DNA of 64,000 nt from Bifidobacterium sp. ESL0704 (lineage in GTDB: Bacteria > Actinomycetota > Actinomycetes > Actinomycetales > Bifidobacteriaceae): assembly GCF_029392075.1 (NCBI RefSeq), contig NZ_CP113929.1:1054001-1118000 (forward strand). Reading direction: 5' to 3'. Both the position numbers and the translations under genes were made by a program. A model generated the notes under the pieces. The model saw nothing but the letters and a program-made list of their open reading frames with translations, did no database searches and had not been told where the DNA came from. Of the stretch, positions 46,747 through 56,594 are shown in pieces (the first letter of the stretch is position 1; every line of letters starts with the position of its first letter).

Positions 46747-49011
46747 ATGACAATACAGGATATGCGAAATTCTAAGGCAAAGGAACGCAACGGTATGAAC
46801 GAGGTCGAGCAGCAGGACTTGGGTGAAGCCGAATCGGTGGATGGGGCCACGCAAGCCGCTTCCGGCAACGAGGGCAAACTTCAGCAGAACGCACGAAAGA
46901 CGGGTCCGGCCCCCCGACATCGCATGCATGTTCGCGGATGGGTCTATGCCCTGCTGTTTGTGCTGTTCGACATCATCATGACCGTCATTTTGCAGAAGGG
47001 TGTTACGCAAAACGACACCCGTGTGAAACTGTCCAGTCCTCTTACCGGCGTATGGGGCATGGTCTCCAAGATGTGGCGGGAATGCAATTTCGTCTTCGTG
47101 CTGAACCTGCTTTTGGTGGGGTTCATCTATCTTGCCGTGCTCATGTTGTTCAACCGTTTCTGGATCGCCACGCCCGTCATGCTTGTATTGGTGATTCTGA
47201 TTGCGCTTGTCGAGCATTTCAAGGTCAGTGTTCGCTATGAGACGATTCTTCCCTCCGATGTGAGCTTCGTCTCCAACGGTGACGCAGGATCGCTGTTCAG
47301 CTTCATCCCTTCCGGTTCGGGCGGCTTGATCGCGGCCGTTGTGGTGGCGATGGTTCTGGTCGTCGTGCTGTTCGTAGCGCTGAATCATTTTGATATGCGG
47401 CATGGCAAGATGATTGATTTTGTGGGTCATCGCGCCGGTGATGCCGTTGGCGTTGTGCGTCACGAAACCGACGGTCAGGCGAATGAGAGCGAGAGCAAGG
47501 GCGGCAATAGGGCAGACGGCGGCAGGAGAGCCGGCAAAAGCCTCGGTGCCGCACTGCGTATCGTGTGTATCGCGGTGCCTCTGCTTCTGGTGCTCGGATT
47601 CAGCTATCAGGTCGGCCAGATCAATACGTTTACCAATGCTTTCGCCAAGGCCATGGGCTATATCCCCTCGATGTGGGATTCCGTCTATGACGCCCAACGC
47701 AACGGCCCGCTGGTCTCCTTCCTGGGCCAGGCTCATCCCAAGGTGATGGACCAGCCGAGCGACTACAGCGAGGCGACGATGAAGCAGGTCGCCAAGCGCT
47801 ATTCCGCCGAAGCCGCCAAGATCAACAAGACCCGCACCGCCAAGATGAGCGACAGCAGCGTGGTCTTCATCCTTTCCGAATCGTATTCCGATCCGTCGCG
47901 CGTGCCGGGGATCAAACTCAATCATGACCCGATTCCCAATACCCGCGAAATCAGGAAGCACACGACCGGAGGCTACATGCTTTCCTCGGGCTATGGCGGC
48001 GGTACCGCGAACCTCGAATACATGAGCCTGACGGGCATGTCGATGGCCAATTTCGATCCGTCGCTGACCAGCCCGTACCAGCAGCTCATCCCCGGCGAGA
48101 AGTGGACGCCGACCATCAACCAGCTGTGGGGAAGCAAGGAACATTCCGTGGCCTTCCACCCCTACGAGCCCTCGATGTATCTGCGTGCGAACAACTACAA
48201 GAAGTTCGGTTTCTCGCATTTCTATTCGCTGGAGCCCCCGGAGGTGATCGCGCATCGTGCCAAGATTGATTCCTCTCCCTATGTTTCCGATGCCTCGTCC
48301 TATCAGAGCGTGTACGAATCGATGAAGAAGAACCCACAGAACGAATTCGTCCAGCTGGCCACGATGCAGAACCACATGCCGTATCAAAACTGGTACAAGG
48401 GCAATGATTTCAAGGCCCGTTCGACCGATCCCTCGCAGCCGCTCGGTGCCGATGAGAACGAGTCGATCAACACCTACGCCAAGGGCGCGAACATCACGGA
48501 TGCGGCCACTGCCAAATTCCTGCGTCAGATGGACTCGTTGAAGAAGCCCGTCACCGTCGTTTTCTACGGCGACCACCTGCCGGGCATCTACAAGACCGCC
48601 TCCGCCGACCAGAAGAATTCGCTGGCGCTGCACACCACCGATTACTTCATCTGGTCGAACAAGGCAAGCGGGCGGCAGGGGTACAAGAGTCCGGACGGGC
48701 AGTATTCCTCGCCGAACTTCTTCATGGCGCAGGCCGCCGAACAGACCAATTCGAAGGTCACGCCGTTCCTGGCCTTCCTCACGCGTCTGCATGGCAAGGT
48801 CTCCGCGATGGAACCGCCGGTGGTCAACCAGATCCAGGGATGGTCTCGCATCCCCGAGGGCCAGCCGATCTACCTCGACGCCAAGGGCCAGCCGATGGCC
48901 GCGAGCGACTTCGATGCGCAGACCAAGCAGCTGATGCACGACTACAAGCTCATCCAGTATGACGTCACCGCCGGCAAGGGGTATCTCAAGGACGCAGGTT
49001 TCATGGACTGA
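46747..49011 (+). CDS. LtaS-like phosphoglycerol transferase (sulfatase superfamily)
   Basis: A membrane enzyme of up to 754 residues: a polar head of about 55 residues, about five membrane segments (with a polar loop near residues 240-265), and an outer sulfatase-fold domain. The nucleophile threonine should be in GYGGGTANLEYMSLTGM, metal ligands in FILSESYSDP and FYGDHLPG. This pattern fits polymerases that build polyglycerolphosphate lipoteichoic acid from phosphatidylglycerol. The start is unsure; ATG 46747, 46762 and 46795 are in frame, the last behind AAAGGAACG. It is divergent from the esterase and MprF-like genes, all of which act on surface lipids. Confidence 0.85.
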   Translation: MTIQDMRNSKAKERNGMNEVEQQDLGEAESVDGATQAASGNEGKLQQNARKTGPAPRHRMHVRGWVYALLFVLFDIIMTVILQKGVTQNDTRVKLSSPLTGVWGMVSKMWRECNFVFVLNLLLVGFIYLAVLMLFNRFWIATPVMLVLVILIALVEHFKVSVRYETILPSDVSFVSNGDAGSLFSFIPSGSGGLIAAVVVAMVLVVVLFVALNHFDMRHGKMIDFVGHRAGDAVGVVRHETDGQANESESKGGNRADGGRRAGKSLGAALRIVCIAVPLLLVLGFSYQVGQINTFTNAFAKAMGYIPSMWDSVYDAQRNGPLVSFLGQAHPKVMDQPSDYSEATMKQVAKRYSAEAAKINKTRTAKMSDSSVVFILSESYSDPSRVPGIKLNHDPIPNTREIRKHTTGGYMLSSGYGGGTANLEYMSLTGMSMANFDPSLTSPYQQLIPGEKWTPTINQLWGSKEHSVAFHPYEPSMYLRANNYKKFGFSHFYSLEPPEVIAHRAKIDSSPYVSDASSYQSVYESMKKNPQNEFVQLATMQNHMPYQNWYKGNDFKARSTDPSQPLGADENESINTYAKGANITDAATAKFLRQMDSLKKPVTVVFYGDHLPGIYKTASADQKNSLALHTTDYFIWSNKASGRQGYKSPDGQYSSPNFFMAQAAEQTNSKVTPFLAFLTRLHGKVSAMEPPVVNQIQGWSRIPEGQPIYLDAKGQPMAASDFDAQTKQLMHDYKLIQYDVTAGKGYLKDAGFMD

Positions 49012-49107
49012 ATGTTGATTGATCTGATAACGCAGGTAGCAAGAGTTAAATCTGTATGTATTAGATTTTGGATAAGTAATTTTTAAAATTACTGTATTCG
49101 GTTGGTC

Positions 49108-49192
49108 GTTGGAGGCTGGGATAAACTCTCACGGGACACTCGAGTCCGTTCGGGCAAGGTTACGCCCGAGAAAGTTGATTCCAACCTCCAAC
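49108..49192. ncRNA. Y-shaped structured element between convergent genes
   Basis: A 23-position stem (49108-49130 with 49170-49192; 20 pairs and three mismatches) opens without any unpaired base into two side-by-side hairpins: 49131-49149 and 49150-49169. The second is a clean 6-bp stem TCGGGC/GCCCGA with an 8-nt loop. The whole is 85 nt and lies between the ends of the LtaS-like gene and the ABC permease gene. It has no T-run. The fold was derived by eye. It could be a small RNA, a complex terminator or a mobile palindromic element; strand is unknown. Confidence 0.5.
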
Positions 49193-49236
49193 TCATGAAA
49201 CGTCTTTACAACATGACATCGTCACATTTTCATCGA

Positions 49237-50724
49237 TCATTCCTGATTCTTGATGGCGTCGAGGGCGGGGATGCGCACGGCCTTGTTGGCCGGGCCGAAG
49301 CCGAAGATCAGGCCGATGACGGCGCAGAAGACCAGTGCCGAGCAATACAGCCACCAGGGGATGATGGAGATGTTCGTGGCCTCCTGACCCATCGTCGCGG
49401 CCGAATTGGTGACGCTGTTGGCGACGGCGTTGATGCCGAACGATGCCAGAGCGCTCAGCACGCATCCGATCAGTCCGCCGAGCAGACCGAGCGCCGCTGC
49501 CTCCGTGAGGAACATGAGGCGGATGTCGCGCACCCTGCAGCCCAATGCCTTCATGATGCCGATCTCGCGGGTGCGCTCGGTGACCGACATGACCATCGTG
49601 TTGGCGATGCCGATGGCGGCGACGAGGAACGCCACCGCGCCGATACCGCCCAATGCCAATTGCACGAGGTTGGAGTCCTTCTGCATCTCCTTGCGCATAT
49701 CCTCGCTGGAGCTGGCTTGATAGCCCAGTGATTGGATATGTTTCTGGACTTCGGCGACCTTCGAAAGGTCGTCGACTTTGACCAGCACCGTCGAATAGTC
49801 GCTGGGCGTCTGCGCCGTCGGATCGATGGCCTTGCGCATTTTTTGAAGGTCGTCAAGGCTCATCAAAAAGCCGTTGTGGGTGGACTCTCCGGCGTTTTGA
49901 TTGGCTTTCAACGTGCCGACCGCGTTGAACTTGAACGTTCCGCCAGCGTTGCTGGCGTTGCCGGTCTGCGAGGCTTGTGGCCCACCCTGTGTGATCTGGG
50001 CTCCCGTGTTTGCGTCGACGCCACCGCCGTGTTCGCCGTCGTCCTCGGCGGCTTTCGAAGCCGTGTAGGTCATGTTCAGCTGGTCGAAGAAGGGTGGTTT
50101 GTCGCTGGTCTCGCAGGTATTGGTGTCTGGGTTCCATTGGCATGATCCCGAGTCCGGGGCGTATCGCATGGAATCCTCGTCGGAGCGGAAGCTGTCGCCG
50201 AAGGAATAGGCGGTGTTCTTGCCCGCGAGCACTTCGCCTTGACGCAACGGAACACGTCCCTTGACGACCTCGAATCCCATCGCTTTCAACTGGGTCATAT
50301 CGATGCCCTGGATCACCAGATTGCTGTATTGGTCAGCGTTGTATCGGCCTCCGGCACCTGCCGCCACATCGACGGTGGTGTTCAAGGTTTCCATCGGGGT
50401 GACGGCTTTGACGTTTTCGAGATTGCGGAAGGTGGTCAATGAATTTTTGTCAAGCTTTTTATTGGAATTGCCGCCGTTTCCGGTTTCTGTTCCCGAAGCG
50501 GCCATCATCGGGCCGCCACCGTTGCCGCCGTTGACGGTGATTAGGGTCAGGTCGCCCATCTGCCTCAACATCGCCTCGTTGGCCGCGCTCATGCCTTGCC
50601 CCAGCGAGATCATGATGAGGATCGAGCAGGAGCCGACGATGACGCCCAGCACGGTGAGCACGGTGCGCGACTTGCGCCGTCGTAGGTTCTGGAACGCGAG
50701 CCGTATGATATCGCCGAATCTCAT
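49237..50724 (-). CDS. MacB/FtsX-type ABC transporter permease
   Basis: The 495-residue protein has one membrane segment at the start (KSRTVLTVLGVIVGSCSIL), a large outer domain rich in Gly, Asn and Asp, and three membrane segments at the end, preceded by MVMSVTERTREIGIMKALG, the typical FtsX/MacB coupling motif. Such permeases form mechanotransmission systems that export or extract lipids, peptides or antibiotics, and do not form a plain channel. Its ATG overlaps the stop of the CARDB-like gene by 4 nt, and the ATPase gene lies upstream, so the three form one operon. Confidence 0.88.
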   Translation of the reverse strand: MRFGDIIRLAFQNLRRRKSRTVLTVLGVIVGSCSILIMISLGQGMSAANEAMLRQMGDLTLITVNGGNGGGPMMAASGTETGNGGNSNKKLDKNSLTTFRNLENVKAVTPMETLNTTVDVAAGAGGRYNADQYSNLVIQGIDMTQLKAMGFEVVKGRVPLRQGEVLAGKNTAYSFGDSFRSDEDSMRYAPDSGSCQWNPDTNTCETSDKPPFFDQLNMTYTASKAAEDDGEHGGGVDANTGAQITQGGPQASQTGNASNAGGTFKFNAVGTLKANQNAGESTHNGFLMSLDDLQKMRKAIDPTAQTPSDYSTVLVKVDDLSKVAEVQKHIQSLGYQASSSEDMRKEMQKDSNLVQLALGGIGAVAFLVAAIGIANTMVMSVTERTREIGIMKALGCRVRDIRLMFLTEAAALGLLGGLIGCVLSALASFGINAVANSVTNSAATMGQEATNISIIPWWLYCSALVFCAVIGLIFGFGPANKAVRIPALDAIKNQE

Positions 50725-52172
50725 GAGCGGCCCTCATTGGAGGTCTGGCCGGTGCCGATGATGTCTCCTTCAGGGGAGTTCGTCTTGAAACGATCGTCGT
50801 CTTGACTTGACGAATCATCGGTTCCGGTTCGGCTGGGGAATGCCGAAGAATTCTGGTATGGGGAGTCTATTTTCGGCAATACCGCGGTGGCTGCCATATT
50901 GCTGTTTGCTGCGGCAATGTTCTGTGAGATGCCGTTCTGTCCGTAAGACGGTGCAGGACTCCCGCCATCAAGGGCACTGACATGGTCATCGTTGATATCG
51001 TCGATATCGTCGTCCCAATCGTCGTCGTCATCCTCCTGTGCGTCCTGCTTCGCCTTTTTCTTCTTGCGGTGGCGACGCACCAGCACCACGATCAGCGCGA
51101 TGACAAGGATCAGCACCAGAATGCCGATGATGAGGTAAGGCAGGGGATTGGGAGCGGAGGTCTCCTCCGAAACGGTCATTTCCGCGGGTTCGGCTTTCCG
51201 GCCCACATCGATACTGATCGGGTATTCCTTGGTTTGCGCCTTGCCGTCCGAATCCTCGTACGAGACCTTGAACTTGGCATCGAGCTTGCCGGCTTTCTGC
51301 GGGGTGAACAGGTAGCCGATGCTACCGCTGGCGCCGCTGGCCACATTGCCGAGGTACTGGGTGGGCACACTCGCCTTGAACCCGTCGCCTTCCAAGGTGG
51401 CTTCGAGATTGGCGATGTCACCCTTGCCTTTGTTGACATAGGCGAGCGTGATGGTGGCCTCCTCGCCGGCCCGGGCTTTCTCAGGGGTCACCGGATCGTT
51501 CAACTGCAGGCGTGTGGGCTGGCTCAAGGGCACCGAAACCTTGATGTCGGCCGAGGCAGAGGAACGCTGGTTGTTCTGCACGTATTCGTAGGCGAAGTGA
51601 ATGGTGACGCCTTGCGCCCCGCCTTTCGCGTCCGCCAGCGCCTGCATCGGTACGCTCTGGCTCAGTGCGCGCCCTGCGCCAAGCGAGGCGACATAGAAGG
51701 TGTTGGTCCCTCCCGAGATGGCGAGCATATCGCCGCCGTCCACGGTGATCACCATGTTTTGTATGGCTACTTGTCCCTTGTTCTGATAGGTGAAGACGAG
51801 GTTGAAATCGCTGCCGATCGCCACCGCCCCGTTGCCGTAGTTGAAGTTGGTGATGATGACGTTGGGTACGGGGCCGGTGATCGGTTCGTTGGCAGGTGCG
51901 CCACCACTGCCGCCGGAGGAGCTGGTTGTGCTGGACTGCGCGGTGGGGGCCGTTGCCGCGGCGTCTTCTGCATAGGCGGGATGCGGGGTCAGTGCCGTCG
52001 GCATCCAGAGCAAGGCGCATGCGGTGGCGGCCGCCAGCGCTGTGGTCAACGCACGACGGCGAAGTCCAGTTCGCGGATTCGCTGAATCTGCCTGCACTGC
52101 GTTTTCGGCTAGAGCATTGACGGCGGATTCATGTCTCGGCTTGCCTGATGTCGTTTCAAATATGTGGTTCAT
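50721..52172 (-). CDS. Exported CARDB-like protein of the ABC operon
   Basis: The 483-residue protein has a signal-like segment at about residues 38-68 ending in HPAYAED, then repeated beta-sandwich stretches typical of CARDB-type adhesion modules (VIITNFNYGNGAVAIGSDF; TITLAYVNKGKGDIANLEA). Near the end is one membrane segment PYLIIGILVLILVIALIVV followed by a basic and then strongly acidic cytoplasmic tail. ATG 52172 follows GAAGGAG; a longer frame is unlikely. It sits between ATPase and permease genes, in the place where MacA-type adaptors are found in Gram-negative bacteria. It may bring substrate or peptidoglycan to the transporter. Confidence 0.75.
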   Translation of the reverse strand: MNHIFETTSGKPRHESAVNALAENAVQADSANPRTGLRRRALTTALAAATACALLWMPTALTPHPAYAEDAAATAPTAQSSTTSSSGGSGGAPANEPITGPVPNVIITNFNYGNGAVAIGSDFNLVFTYQNKGQVAIQNMVITVDGGDMLAISGGTNTFYVASLGAGRALSQSVPMQALADAKGGAQGVTIHFAYEYVQNNQRSSASADIKVSVPLSQPTRLQLNDPVTPEKARAGEEATITLAYVNKGKGDIANLEATLEGDGFKASVPTQYLGNVASGASGSIGYLFTPQKAGKLDAKFKVSYEDSDGKAQTKEYPISIDVGRKAEPAEMTVSEETSAPNPLPYLIIGILVLILVIALIVVLVRRHRKKKKAKQDAQEDDDDDWDDDIDDINDDHVSALDGGSPAPSYGQNGISQNIAAANSNMAATAVLPKIDSPYQNSSAFPSRTGTDDSSSQDDDRFKTNSPEGDIIGTGQTSNEGRS

Positions 52173-52182
52173 GCGTGCTCCT

Positions 52183-53010
<828 letters not shown>

Positions 53011-53277
53011 CTTCAATGATTGCCGTTTTCCAACATCGGATATTTCAATAATATATTGGAATTCCACTAATTGTGCAATCATTCCTAAGGATGACTGAGC
53101 AGCCTTTTCTCTGCCTTCATGCTTTGATTTGGTTATCACGGTACCGCGCTGGTATTCTTAGATTTCCAACGATAATGGCGTGGCCGCCTGTAGTCCTATT
53201 GGCGGGACGGTAGAGAGATGTAGGGTCGATTGCCGCGCCTGATGTTGTTTTGTCTACGGACCAGGAGAGCGGCTGAT

Positions 53278-53766
53278 ATGAAGGATACGACCGACTCTTC
53301 CGATGACAAGCTCGGTGTTTCCGGCGTCATCGGGCTGGGATTCTTCTTCGTCGTGTTCGTGGTGGCAACTGCTGTTCCGTTTGTCGCAGGCGGCTATCTG
53401 ATCAGGCGTTTCTTTGTTTTCGGGCAGGTCCGGGATTGGGCACAGGGCTGGAGATTTTTGCTTGGCATGGTGGTTGCGTTCCTGCTCTGGTTTTTCCTGA
53501 CCTATCTGACGGATAAGTTGGTCTACACATTCTGCCCCAGAGCCAGACATAAGGTGCTCAATGAAGTCTTCAGCACGATAGCTGATTTTGGAGTTGGCTG
53601 GGTTTTGATGGCCGTCATGTTCATTGATGCCAGAGGCTCGTTCATGGCCACGCTGTTATCGGTCGGTTTGTCGTGGGTGATTGGCCTGATACTCGATCGC
53701 GTGCTACCGGATGGATTCGAAGAGGAAAAGAAGCCGGAAACAATGCAAGAAAAGCAACCCGGCTGA
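53278..53766 (+). CDS. Small integral membrane protein, function unknown
   Basis: A 162-residue protein with about four membrane segments (GVIGLGFFFVVFVVATAVPF; FLLGMVVAFLLWFFLTYL; two more after RHKVLNEVFSTIADFG) and a polar tail ending EEKKPETMQEKQPG. I recognise no family. ATG 53278 was chosen because GGAGAG lies upstream, though at a long distance. It is divergent from the ABC operon and convergent with purD, so context offers no clue. Confidence 0.6.
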   Translation: MKDTTDSSDDKLGVSGVIGLGFFFVVFVVATAVPFVAGGYLIRRFFVFGQVRDWAQGWRFLLGMVVAFLLWFFLTYLTDKLVYTFCPRARHKVLNEVFSTIADFGVGWVLMAVMFIDARGSFMATLLSVGLSWVIGLILDRVLPDGFEEEKKPETMQEKQPG

Positions 53767-53896
53767 TACAGCAGCTCAGAACAATGAACATTCCAGATAG
53801 GCAATGGTGCCCTTGATAGATGATGGCAAGTCCCGATGGCTGTGGCATGGCCAAGCCGCATTGCCAAGTGACTGAGCCATACCACCATGACGGATA

Positions 53897-55234
53897 TTAT
53901 TGATTGTCTCTGTTGTCCGGAACTACGGCTTCAAGAGCCTTGGCGCCGATGTCGTGGCGGTAGAAGAAACCGGTGGTGTCCAAGGCGTCCAAGGTGTCGT
54001 AGATTTTGGTTTGGGCGGCCTTGAGGTTTGGGGCGAGCGTTTCGTAGACCAGAACACGGCCGGAGGAGGAGACCAAGCTGGTTGTTGGCGAGGTCGAATC
54101 GGCGGATTCGACGGTTTCGTGATGTTTGGACGCTTTCACGCCGGCGTAATAGATGTGGGAATCTGCGTCGGTGTCGATAGCCGGAACCGGGGTGCCTTTC
54201 TTGGGATTGCCGGGGTAGCCGTCGGAGGCCAAGACCACGCCAAGCGCCGTGGCGTCCGTACGCCAGGTGAATGTCGGTTGTTCATCGTTCAGGATCGCGT
54301 TGATGCCCTCACCGAGATCGCTGGTCAAAAGTGGCAAGACGGCTTCCGTCTCGGGGTCGCCGAAGCGGGCGTTGAACTCGATGACTTTCGGCCCTTCCTC
54401 GGTGGCAATGAGTCCGGCGTAGAGAATGCCGGTGAATGGTGTGCCCTCTTCGGCCAGCGCTTTGACGGTAGGACGAACAATGGTGTCGATGGCGGTCTTC
54501 ACGGTTTCGTCGCTGATTTGCGGGACGGGACTGTAGGCCCCCATGCCGCCGGTGTTCGGACCTTTGTCGCCGTCGTAGGCGCGTTTATGATCCTGTGAAA
54601 TCGGCATGGGCCAGAACTCGGTGCCGTTGACGAAACTCATCAGCGAAAACTCCTGGCCTTCCAGGAAGTCCTCGAGCACGACCTTGAGATCGGCGTTGCC
54701 GAAACGGTGTTCGACGAAGATGTCTTCCAACGCCTTGAGCGCCGTCTGGGTGTCGAGCGCCACAGTCACGCCTTTGCCTGCGGCCAGTCCGTCGGCCTTG
54801 ACGACGATGGGTGCCCCGTGTTCCATAACGTATGCGGCCGCGGCCTCGTAGTCGGTGAAAGCGCGGTAGGCTGCGGTCGGAATGTCATGGCGGGCCATGA
54901 GCTGCTTGGCGAAATCCTTGGAACCTTCGACCTGGGCCGCAGCACGGGTGGGGCCGAACGCTTTGAGACCGACTTCACGGAAATCGTCGACGATGCCGTG
55001 CATCAGCGGGACTTCGGGGCCGACCAGCGCCCAGTCATAGTTGCTGGACTGCATGAACTCGATCAGGGCCGCATGGTTGGATGGGTCAATGCGGGTGGTG
55101 CGGATACCGTCGAGCTCCATGCCGGGATTGCCGGGAGCGACGGTGACCTCATCGACGCTTGCGCCTTTGAGCAGCGTGGCGGCGATGACGTGCTCGCGCG
55201 CTCCCGATCCGATGACCAAAACCTTCATACCCAT
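53897..55234 (-). CDS. purD: Phosphoribosylamine-glycine ligase (GAR synthetase)
   Basis: This ATP-grasp enzyme of 445 residues joins phosphoribosylamine and glycine. It starts MGMKVLVIGSGAREHVIA, and has VGPEVPLMHGIVDDF, VVKADGLAAGKGV, GPNTGGMGAYSP and the metal-binding EFNARFGDPETE. ATG 55234 lies 7 nt behind AGGAAAGG. Residues around 365-395 (VESADSTSPTTSLVSSSGR) form a short polar insert in the C-terminal domain. It lies downstream of purM in the same direction, with two palindromes between. Confidence 0.96.
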   Translation of the reverse strand: MGMKVLVIGSGAREHVIAATLLKGASVDEVTVAPGNPGMELDGIRTTRIDPSNHAALIEFMQSSNYDWALVGPEVPLMHGIVDDFREVGLKAFGPTRAAAQVEGSKDFAKQLMARHDIPTAAYRAFTDYEAAAAYVMEHGAPIVVKADGLAAGKGVTVALDTQTALKALEDIFVEHRFGNADLKVVLEDFLEGQEFSLMSFVNGTEFWPMPISQDHKRAYDGDKGPNTGGMGAYSPVPQISDETVKTAIDTIVRPTVKALAEEGTPFTGILYAGLIATEEGPKVIEFNARFGDPETEAVLPLLTSDLGEGINAILNDEQPTFTWRTDATALGVVLASDGYPGNPKKGTPVPAIDTDADSHIYYAGVKASKHHETVESADSTSPTTSLVSSSGRVLVYETLAPNLKAAQTKIYDTLDALDTTGFFYRHDIGAKALEAVVPDNRDNQ

Positions 55235-55352
55235 TTCATGTCCTTTCCTATGCCGCTGAGAGATATAACGCATGATCTGCTCTTGTGTCTGATACCGTTT
55301 TGAGCCCGCAATTTCATACTAAACCTCAAATCCATGTTGTGGGACTCTCTTG

Positions 55353-55460
55353 TCATGGGTTTGTAGCTTTTAATCTTCATGAAGCCACAAACCCATGATG
55401 AGGAGCTTCTTTATCATGGGTTTGTAGCCGCAAAGACGTGATAAGCCACAAACCCATGAT
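55353..55460. repeat. Two palindromes built on one inverted motif between purM and purD
   Basis: The motif TCATGGGTTTGTAGC and its near inverse GCCACAAACCCATGA alternate: 55353-55367 with 55384-55398, and 55413-55428 with 55445-55460. This gives two hairpins with 15- or 16-nt arms, one A-C mismatch each, and 16-nt loops. All four copies share ATGGGTTTGT. No T-run follows. Confidence 0.8.
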
Positions 55461-55513
55461 TTGGCTGGCTGGTGGTCTTGTTTCGCTGGTTTGCCGGTGA
55501 CGGTCGGAACGGT

Positions 55514-56593
55514 TCAGATGAAAACCACCCGTTTTCTCTCGTCGGACGTGACGATAGAGCCGATGATATGGCCGGTTTCGCCTGTCGATTCAAGCGTTGC
55601 GAGCGTCTGTTCCGCTTTCGCCGGGTCGACGGCCAAGACCATGCCGATGCCCATGTTGAATACGTTGAACATCTCGGTGTGATCGATGCTGCCGGCGCGT
55701 TCGATGACCTCGAAAATCGGCGGAATGTTCCACGTGCCGACTTTGATCGAGGCGGCGAGGCCGTCAGGAATCATACGTGGGATGTTTTCGATGAATCCGC
55801 CGCCGGTGATGTGCGCGACACCTTTGACAAGACCGGCCGCGAACAGCGGCTTCAACGCATGGACGTAGATTTTCGTCGGGGTGAGCAGGACGTCACCAAG
55901 CGTTGTCGCATGGTCATCATCGGCGTGTCCGTTCTCGGAGTCCTTGAATTCCGGAAGGGCGGCAAGAGAGGTGTCGACGCCATAGCCAGCTTCGTTGAAG
56001 AGGGCCTCGCGCACCAGCGAGAATCCGTTGGAATGGACTCCCGAGGATTCCAGACCGATCAGCGTGTCACCTTCACGGATGCCCGAGCCGTCGACGATAG
56101 CGGATTTCTCGGCGACACCCACCGCGAATCCGGCCAGGTCGTATTCGTCGGGTGCATACATTCCCGGCATTTCCGCTGTTTCGCCGCCGATCAGCGCCGA
56201 ATCCGCCTGAACGCAGCCATCGGCCACGCCGGAGACGACCTGCTCCAGAAGCGCAGGATCGTTCTTGCCGCAGGCGATATAGTCGAGGAAGAAGAGCGGC
56301 TGCGCGCCCTGGGCGGCGATGTCGTTGACACACATCGCCACGCAGTCGATGCCGATGGTGTCGTGCTTGCCGGCCATTTTGGCGACCATGAGCTTGGTGC
56401 CTACGCCGTCGGTACCGCTGACCAGCATCGGTTCCTTGTATCCGAGGCTTGCCAGATCGAAAAGCCCGCCGAACCCGCCGATGCCACCGACCACACCAGG
56501 CCGGTTGGTCCGTGCGACGTGCGATTTGATGCGACGGACGACCTCGTAACCGGCCTCGACGCTGACTCCCGCTTGTTCGTATGCTTTCGGCAT
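55514..56593 (-). CDS. purM: Phosphoribosylformylglycinamidine cyclo-ligase (AIR synthetase)
   Basis: The 359-residue enzyme closes the imidazole ring with ATP. It starts [19 protein letters not shown] and has [41 protein letters not shown] and [11 protein letters not shown], all classical PurM motifs. The insert [16 protein letters not shown] near residue 220 is polar. Its start follows the purF stop by 1 nt, with AAGGAGG just upstream inside purF, so translation is coupled. Confidence 0.97.
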   Translation of the reverse strand: MPKAYEQAGVSVEAGYEVVRRIKSHVARTNRPGVVGGIGGFGGLFDLASLGYKEPMLVSGTDGVGTKLMVAKMAGKHDTIGIDCVAMCVNDIAAQGAQPLFFLDYIACGKNDPALLEQVVSGVADGCVQADSALIGGETAEMPGMYAPDEYDLAGFAVGVAEKSAIVDGSGIREGDTLIGLESSGVHSNGFSLVREALFNEAGYGVDTSLAALPEFKDSENGHADDDHATTLGDVLLTPTKIYVHALKPLFAAGLVKGVAHITGGGFIENIPRMIPDGLAASIKVGTWNIPPIFEVIERAGSIDHTEMFNVFNMGIGMVLAVDPAKAEQTLATLESTGETGHIIGSIVTSDERKRVVFI

Positions 56594-56594
56594 G

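Noticed and set aside
49131-49150. Thirteen-base match ACTCGAGTCCGTT between spacer 46 and the Y-shaped element
   Set aside because: With 108 spacers and 64 kb, several 13-mer matches are expected by chance; the flanks do not match and no TTC PAM fits.
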